A stretch of 64,000 nt of DNA from assembly GCA_964586235.1 (NCBI GenBank), contig CAZPIO010000003.1:57345-121344 (forward strand), read 5' to 3'. Origin of the DNA: JAUCQB01 sp964586235. Lineage in GTDB: Bacteria; Planctomycetota; Phycisphaerae; UBA1845; PWPN01. Of this stretch, positions 59,499 to 64,000 are shown piece after piece. Numbering within the stretch: the first letter of the stretch is position 1; each line of letters opens with the position of its first letter. The translations under genes were made by a program, and so were the position numbers. The notes beneath the pieces are model-generated. The model did not search any database. It saw only the letters and a program-made list of their open reading frames with translations, and was not told the origin of the DNA.

Positions 59499-60872
59499 AT
59501 GAGAATGCTCCGAACTCTACAAACGGCGCTGAGGGCCCTGCGGCGGAATCCCATGCGAGCGACGCTGACGACGCTGGGCATCGTGATCGGGGTCGGAGCG
59601 GTGATCGCCATGATGGAGATCGGCGCGGGCTCGTCGGCGCAGATTCAGAAGGGCATCTCGAGCATGGGCGCGAACGTGCTGCTCGTCATGCCCGGTACCA
59701 CGTCCACGGCGGGCGTGATGCAAAGCAGCGGCAGCATGACCACGCTCACCCCGCAGGACTGTGATGCGATCCTTCGCGAATGCCCGGCGGTTCGCACGGC
59801 CGCGCCCGTTGTGCGGGCCCGCACCCAGGTCGTCTACGGCAGTCGCAACTGGGAGCCCAATTCGATCTACGGAACAACGGCGGCTTTCCTGGACGTCAGG
59901 CAACTGGGGCCCATGGCGCAGGGGGAGATGTTCACGGACAGGGACATCCGCAACGGAAACCGGGTCTGCGTCGTCGGCAAAACGCTGGTGCGGGAACTGT
60001 TTCAGGGCGCCTCGCCCATCGGCAAGGAGATCCGTGTCAAGAACGTGACCTTTCGCGTCGTCGGGGTACTCAGGAGTAAAGGGGCCAACATGATGGGCAT
60101 GGATCAGGACGACATCCTCATTGCCCCCTGGTCGACGATCAAGTACCGGGTCGCCGGCTCGACGCTGGGATCAGCCAACCAGAGTATCAGCAGCGGATCG
60201 AGCAGCAGCTCCGTGAACACGCTGAGCAATCTTTACCCCAGCGGCCAGACGAGCCTGTATCCGGAGCGCAGCGAGGTCCAGATGGCCAACAATCCGATGC
60301 CGGTGCGGTTCACCAACGTTGACCAGATTCTCGCCTGCGCCCGCAGCCCCAAATCGATTCCCGCCGCCATCAAGCAGATCACGGAGCTACTGCGCCGCCG
60401 TCATCACCTGGGTCCTGGCGACCCGGACGACTTCAGTATCCGCGACATGACGGAGATGAGCAACGTGCTCACCTCGACGACGTCGCTGATGACCAATCTG
60501 CTCCTTTGCGTGGCCACGATCTCGCTCATCGTCGGCGGGGTCGGGATCATGAATATCATGCTGGTCTCGGTGACCGAGCGCACCCGCGAGATCGGGCTGC
60601 GCATGGCCGTGGGAGCCCAGCCTCGCGATATCCTGCGGCAGTTCCTGGTCGAAGCGGTCGTCTTGTGCCTGATTGGCGGAGCGGTGGGAATTTCTCTGGG
60701 GCGGGGTGCCTCGACGCTGGTGCGGATGCTGCTCGGCTGGCCGACGGCGTTGTCGGTCGGAGCCATCGTCGCCGCGGTGGCGGTGTCGGCGGCCGTCGGC
60801 ATATTGTTCGGGTATTACCCGGCATGGAAGGCCTCCCGCCTTGACCCCATCGAGGCGCTTCGGTACGAGTAA
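59499..60872 (+). CDS. ABC-exporter permease (MacB membrane half, FtsX family)
   Basis: A 457-residue permease. The first membrane helix (TLTTLGIVIGVGAVIAMMEIG) is followed by a large periplasmic domain (about 50-325) and three C-terminal helices ending YYPAWKASRLDPIEALRYE. The segment ERTREIGLRMAVGAQPRDIL is diagnostic for MacB/FtsX permeases. The ATG at 59499 is chosen because the one at 59490 lies before the predicted transcription start; 59505 is also possible. It pairs with the ATPase at 57854 to export macrolide-like drugs, peptides or lipids through MacA and the OMF. The substrate is unknown. Confidence 0.9.
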   Translation: MRMLRTLQTALRALRRNPMRATLTTLGIVIGVGAVIAMMEIGAGSSAQIQKGISSMGANVLLVMPGTTSTAGVMQSSGSMTTLTPQDCDAILRECPAVRTAAPVVRARTQVVYGSRNWEPNSIYGTTAAFLDVRQLGPMAQGEMFTDRDIRNGNRVCVVGKTLVRELFQGASPIGKEIRVKNVTFRVVGVLRSKGANMMGMDQDDILIAPWSTIKYRVAGSTLGSANQSISSGSSSSSVNTLSNLYPSGQTSLYPERSEVQMANNPMPVRFTNVDQILACARSPKSIPAAIKQITELLRRRHHLGPGDPDDFSIRDMTEMSNVLTSTTSLMTNLLLCVATISLIVGGVGIMNIMLVSVTERTREIGLRMAVGAQPRDILRQFLVEAVVLCLIGGAVGISLGRGASTLVRMLLGWPTALSVGAIVAAVAVSAAVGILFGYYPAWKASRLDPIEALRYE

Positions 60873-60938
60873 TGGCCATTAAGAGATGCCGGGGCGGTGC
60901 CGCCGCCGCAAGAGCGCAGTGAATGGTGGAGACACGCA

Positions 60939-62543
60939 ATGAGAAGGTCATACGTCTGGCCGACCTGGATCGCCGGGATTGCCGCGGGGGGATGCATGGT
61001 CGGTCCGAACTACCAGCGTCCGGACCTGTCGACGCCCGCCGAATGGAGCGGTTTGGAGTCGGGTGCGGCAGCCACTCAGCCGGCGAGCCCGACCACCCGG
61101 CCGACCAGCGAGCCCTGTGACATCGCCATGTGGTGGAGGAAGCTGAACGATCCGACGCTTGATTCGCTGATCAGCCGGGCGGTCGAATCGAACCTGGACC
61201 TGAGAATCGCCACGGCTCGCGTCCGGGAGGCGAGGGCACAGCGGAACTCCGTGGCGGCGGACCTCTGGCCGCAGATCGGCCTGTCCAGCAACTACAGCTA
61301 CAGCGGAGCCAGCCTGAATACCGGTCGCGAGACATCCGGCGGGACCGGATTGGGCAAGCAGGCGAGAAACACAGCGCTTAACTCGGCCGTCCAATCGGTG
61401 GTGAACGGCCAGGGCATCGACCCTGCCGAGATCGCCTCCAGCACGGCCAAGCAGACACTCTCGACGGCCATCAACAACAAGCTCGCGGACGACAGCCAGG
61501 TGTCGCACCGGGGCCAGAACATGTTTCAGGCCGGGTTCGACGCAAGCTGGGAAATGGACGTGTTCGGCGGCATTCGGCGCGGCGTCGAGGCAGCGGACGC
61601 GGACATCGCAGCCACGCTCGAGGATCGGCGGGCCGTGATCGTTTCGCTGGTGTCGGAGGTGGCCCTCGAATACGTCCAGTTGAGGGGCTATCAGCGACGA
61701 TTGGCGATCGCTTTCAAGAACATTGAGGCCCAGCGGGGGACGGTCGAGTTGACCCAGGAACGGCTGAGGGTGGGTTTCGCGAATGACCTGGAGGTGGCGC
61801 AGGCCCGAACCCAGCTTGCCACCACGTCCTCGCAGGTGCCCGTTCTGCAGGATGCCGTTCGCCAGACCATTTACCGGCTGAGCGTGCTGCTCGGATCTCC
61901 GCCGGGCGCGCTGGTACCGGAACTCGAAGCGGCCGCCGCGATGCCCGCGAACCCGCCCGACGTGCCGATCGGCCTGCCTTCCGACCTGCTTCGCCGACGA
62001 CCGGACGTGTGCTCGGCCGAGCGCCAACTGGCGGCGGCGACCGCGCGGATCGGCGAGGCAGTCGCGGACCTGTTCCCGAAGTTCTCTCTCACGGGCTCCT
62101 TCGGGACCCAGAGCCGGGATATCCGGTACATGCTCGACCGCAACAGCATCGGGTGGTCGGTCGGACCTGCGGTCTCCTGGCCGATCTTCCAGGGCGGCAG
62201 GATCCGGGCGAACATCGAGATCCAGAACGCCCGCCAGGAGCAGGCCCTGGCCGCGTACGAACAGACGGTGCTGAATGCATTCAACGATGTGGAGGCCGCG
62301 CTGTCCGCCTACCTGAATGAGCAGACGCGGCGCCAGTCGCTGCAGCAGGCCGTCCAGGCAAGCCAGCAGGCGACCGACCTGAGTACGCAACTCTACGTCC
62401 GCGGAATGACGGCATTCCTGAACGTACTCGATGCACAACGTTCGCTGTACGCCACCGAGGAGGCCCTCGTTCTGAGCGATACCGCCATCATTACTGATCT
62501 GATCGCCCTGTACAAGGCACTGGGTGGCGGATGGGAGGGCTGA
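60939..62543 (+). CDS. TolC/NodT-family outer-membrane efflux lipoprotein
   Basis: A 534-residue outer-membrane factor. The start is the ATG at 60939 with GGAG eight bases upstream. The signal peptide ends in the lipobox AAGGC, and mature sequence VGPNYQRPDLSTPAEW is typical of NodT lipoproteins. Two OEP domains follow; the paired helices carry RIATARVREARAQRNSVAADLWPQI and RRPDVCSAERQLAAATARIGEAVADLFPKFSL. It forms the tunnel through the outer membrane for the MacA-permease complex. It lies 66 bp after the permease and shares its promoter. Its 3' end overlaps a convergent gene by 53 bp. Confidence 0.92.
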   Translation: MRRSYVWPTWIAGIAAGGCMVGPNYQRPDLSTPAEWSGLESGAAATQPASPTTRPTSEPCDIAMWWRKLNDPTLDSLISRAVESNLDLRIATARVREARAQRNSVAADLWPQIGLSSNYSYSGASLNTGRETSGGTGLGKQARNTALNSAVQSVVNGQGIDPAEIASSTAKQTLSTAINNKLADDSQVSHRGQNMFQAGFDASWEMDVFGGIRRGVEAADADIAATLEDRRAVIVSLVSEVALEYVQLRGYQRRLAIAFKNIEAQRGTVELTQERLRVGFANDLEVAQARTQLATTSSQVPVLQDAVRQTIYRLSVLLGSPPGALVPELEAAAAMPANPPDVPIGLPSDLLRRRPDVCSAERQLAAATARIGEAVADLFPKFSLTGSFGTQSRDIRYMLDRNSIGWSVGPAVSWPIFQGGRIRANIEIQNARQEQALAAYEQTVLNAFNDVEAALSAYLNEQTRRQSLQQAVQASQQATDLSTQLYVRGMTAFLNVLDAQRSLYATEEALVLSDTAIITDLIALYKALGGGWEG

Positions 62544-63513
62544 GGAGTGGCGCCCATGGTGGTGCGGGCATTGCCGCATCTTTGCCGGCCAGCAACTCCC
62601 CGATGGTCTGACAATCGTTCAGTCGCAGGACATCCGCCACGTACGGACTGGAACTGAGTTGCACCGAGAACTCGACCGCAAAGGCAAGTTTCTCACGTTC
62701 GCGCCCTGAGAAGGTAACTGTGAGGTACTCGCGGGCGGCGTGGCCGTTCCCGGTGTAGAGCAGATCAAGCACATCAGCGAGCAGGACTGCCAATCCATCG
62801 GATGTCAGAGGTGTTGTCTTGGCCTTTTGCAGTCTCTGCGCCCTGTCAAGCATCTCTTTCCATTTCGACGTCGCCAGTTTCGACCGTCGATTCAGAACGC
62901 GGTATTCTCCCCCATCGCTACCGCTCTGAGGCCGATAGTCCAAGACAACTTCGGGAGCCGGCGAAGACGCGAACGGCAGGTACCAGTACGCGAACGTCCA
63001 ATCGAACGTTCGAACTTCAAGTGCCGGGTCATCATCAGCCTGGATGAAACGACCGCCGGGGAGGTCGGGGTCACCGTGGCCGTGTGCCAACTCGGTGTGA
63101 TGCAGACCGTCCTTGGCCAACGAGAAGATGTGATCGATCGTACAGCAGTGTATCCCGCCCGTGTACTCGCGAATGACCACATCGGCTATGCCGTCGGCAT
63201 TGATGTCCTGATCCACTGCCGTGATCAAGGGTTCGGCATTCGTCAAGGCCGGTATTGCGTAACGCGCGACGATCTCGTCTTTGGGGTACTCAAGTCTCTT
63301 GAGGACCGCTCCTTTTCGCTTGATCGCCACGGCGTGGTATTCCCCGGCATTCGGAGTCGAAGCGGGGTCTTGCCGCAGCTCGAGGCTATAGCCATTGTGC
63401 AAGTTGATCGTTGACGTGCCGGACTTCGTTTTCTGTCCTGCGGGAGGATTAGCGCCACTGACGACGCTTAAGAGACACAGCGGGAACAGGAGCACGAGAG
63501 TCTTGGTTTGCAT
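62491..63513 (-). CDS. Hypothetical secreted protein
   Basis: A 340-residue exported protein. The ATG at 63513 has GAGGA eight bases upstream; earlier codons lack a site. A signal peptide (QTKTLVLLFPLCLLSVVSGA) is followed by strands with DQDINADGIADVVIREYTGG, a single FG-GAP-like calcium loop, then a Cys pair (IHCCTIDHIFS). No family is recognised. Homologous-looking parts end near residue 310; the last 25 residues (PAPPWAPLLSPPIRHPVPCT) are encoded on the strand opposite the OMF gene end and are Pro-rich, so the true stop or a shortened version may differ. The function is unknown. Confidence 0.65.
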   Translation of the reverse strand: MQTKTLVLLFPLCLLSVVSGANPPAGQKTKSGTSTINLHNGYSLELRQDPASTPNAGEYHAVAIKRKGAVLKRLEYPKDEIVARYAIPALTNAEPLITAVDQDINADGIADVVIREYTGGIHCCTIDHIFSLAKDGLHHTELAHGHGDPDLPGGRFIQADDDPALEVRTFDWTFAYWYLPFASSPAPEVVLDYRPQSGSDGGEYRVLNRRSKLATSKWKEMLDRAQRLQKAKTTPLTSDGLAVLLADVLDLLYTGNGHAAREYLTVTFSGREREKLAFAVEFSVQLSSSPYVADVLRLNDCQTIGELLAGKDAAMPAPPWAPLLSPPIRHPVPCTGRSDQ

Positions 63514-63883
63514 ATCAGAATTCCTCATGGCTGAACTCGGGATCGCGCACTCGTACGGTTCTACAAGCATGACAGTCTTCTGCATGTCGATGAAACGGGT
63601 CTTCATCGGCGAAACATGGGCGGGCAAGGCTGATGTTCATACCCTCGCCAAGGACACCTGTGCATGATCATCATGCAGGAACGGACGATTCTCAAGGGGC
63701 AGGACGAGTTGGGGTCTTGCTGTTCAGACGGCCAAAGACGCCGCTGAGGCCGTCTGGAGTACGGGGGACGCAGCCGGGCACGACCATACTTCCCGCCTAT
63801 GTGGGCTTTCCGAACGCACGCCTGTTGGGTATCCTGGGCCGTGTGGTAAAGCCAATCGGCCCAGCTTGCGAGGAGCCGCCTCG
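63514..63883. other. Divergent intergenic region before the terminal lipoprotein gene
   Basis: An imperfect inverted repeat (CAGACGGCC at about 63726-63734 and GGCCGTCTG at about 63749-63757) could be a terminator or operator. No strong -35/-10 pair was found. The last 20 bases hold the GAGGAG ribosome-binding site for the gene at 63884. No coding frame is supported here. Confidence 0.4.
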
Positions 63884-64000
63884 ATGCGTCGCGCACTGAC
63901 CATAACTGTCTTGATCGTGGCGGGATTGACCGCGTGTTTTCTCGCAGCGAGTTGCACCAGTTCCTCGTTCGCTCATTGGTTTTCGGAAACGGCTCTGTTC
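63884..64000 (+). CDS. Lipoprotein, 5' end only
   Basis: The first 39 codons of a gene running off the right edge. The ATG at 63884 has GAGGAG eight bases upstream. The leader MRRALTITVLIVAGL is followed by the lipobox LAASC at about residues 20-24, then TSSSFAHWFSETALF. It is a signal-peptidase II type lipoprotein; the family cannot be told from this fragment. Confidence 0.7.
   Translation, partial: MRRALTITVLIVAGLTACFLAASCTSSSFAHWFSETALF

Noticed and set aside
60948..62579. A 543-codon open frame antisense to the OMF gene
   Set aside because: The opposite strand encodes an intact NodT-type lipoprotein with signal peptide and lipobox; the antisense frame has no recognisable motif.

Overview
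The window reads as a GC-rich chromosome segment of a planctomycete, most like the Phycisphaerae-type lineages. I infer this from secreted proteins ending in dockerin-like calcium-loop pairs (DxDxDGDVDxxDF followed by FQxC), a PEP-CTERM protein, two Cys-type sulfatases, Gfo/Idh/MocA and HpcH enzymes, and many dispersed palindromic repeats between genes. No rRNA, tRNA, CRISPR array, IS element or phage gene was recognised.

Layout. 1-9784: a carbohydrate/sugar-acid catabolic cluster. A minus-strand run (HpcH aldolase, Gfo/Idh/MocA, SDR, Na+/solute symporter, aldo/keto reductase-like protein) diverges from a GntR/FCD regulator followed by a second symporter and a sulfatase. 10191-24833: secreted and envelope proteins (three dockerin-like proteins, one PEP-CTERM protein, a FadL-type outer-membrane protein), a PocR-AraC regulator, and an aldehyde dehydrogenase/DSD1-type PLP enzyme pair. 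25165-35947: a second catabolic region with an enolase-superfamily enzyme carrying repeat insertions, an amidohydrolase/SDR pair, a 1,419-residue secreted heparinase-like protein, an AGE-family epimerase and a sulfatase. 36026-44420: a complete minus-strand kdp potassium operon (kdpF-A-B-C-D-E) plus two tiny membrane ORFs absent from the usual description. 44716-51474: B12-dependent class II ribonucleotide reductase, a DUF3616 protein, a HAD/PepSY-like lipoprotein, a pilin-like protein and a UroD-family protein.

51930-62543: an OmpR-family two-component system, a HEPN gene pair, an orphan DUF104-like antitoxin, and a MacA / ATPase / permease / TolC-type exporter. The same box, CTTCA-N6-CTTAAGGTT followed six bases later by a -10, stands before the response regulator, before macA and before the permease. 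This suggests one visible regulon. A second, minus-strand HEPN pair sits exactly between the exporter ATPase and its permease. The window ends with a hypothetical secreted protein and the start of a lipoprotein gene.

The most unusual layer is the repeat population. Several families of short hairpins have covarying stems and constant tails. Members of the same families, or of the same style, lie in frame inside three genes (enolase-superfamily enzyme, histidine kinase, MacA), in the manner of palindromic elements that make protein inserts.
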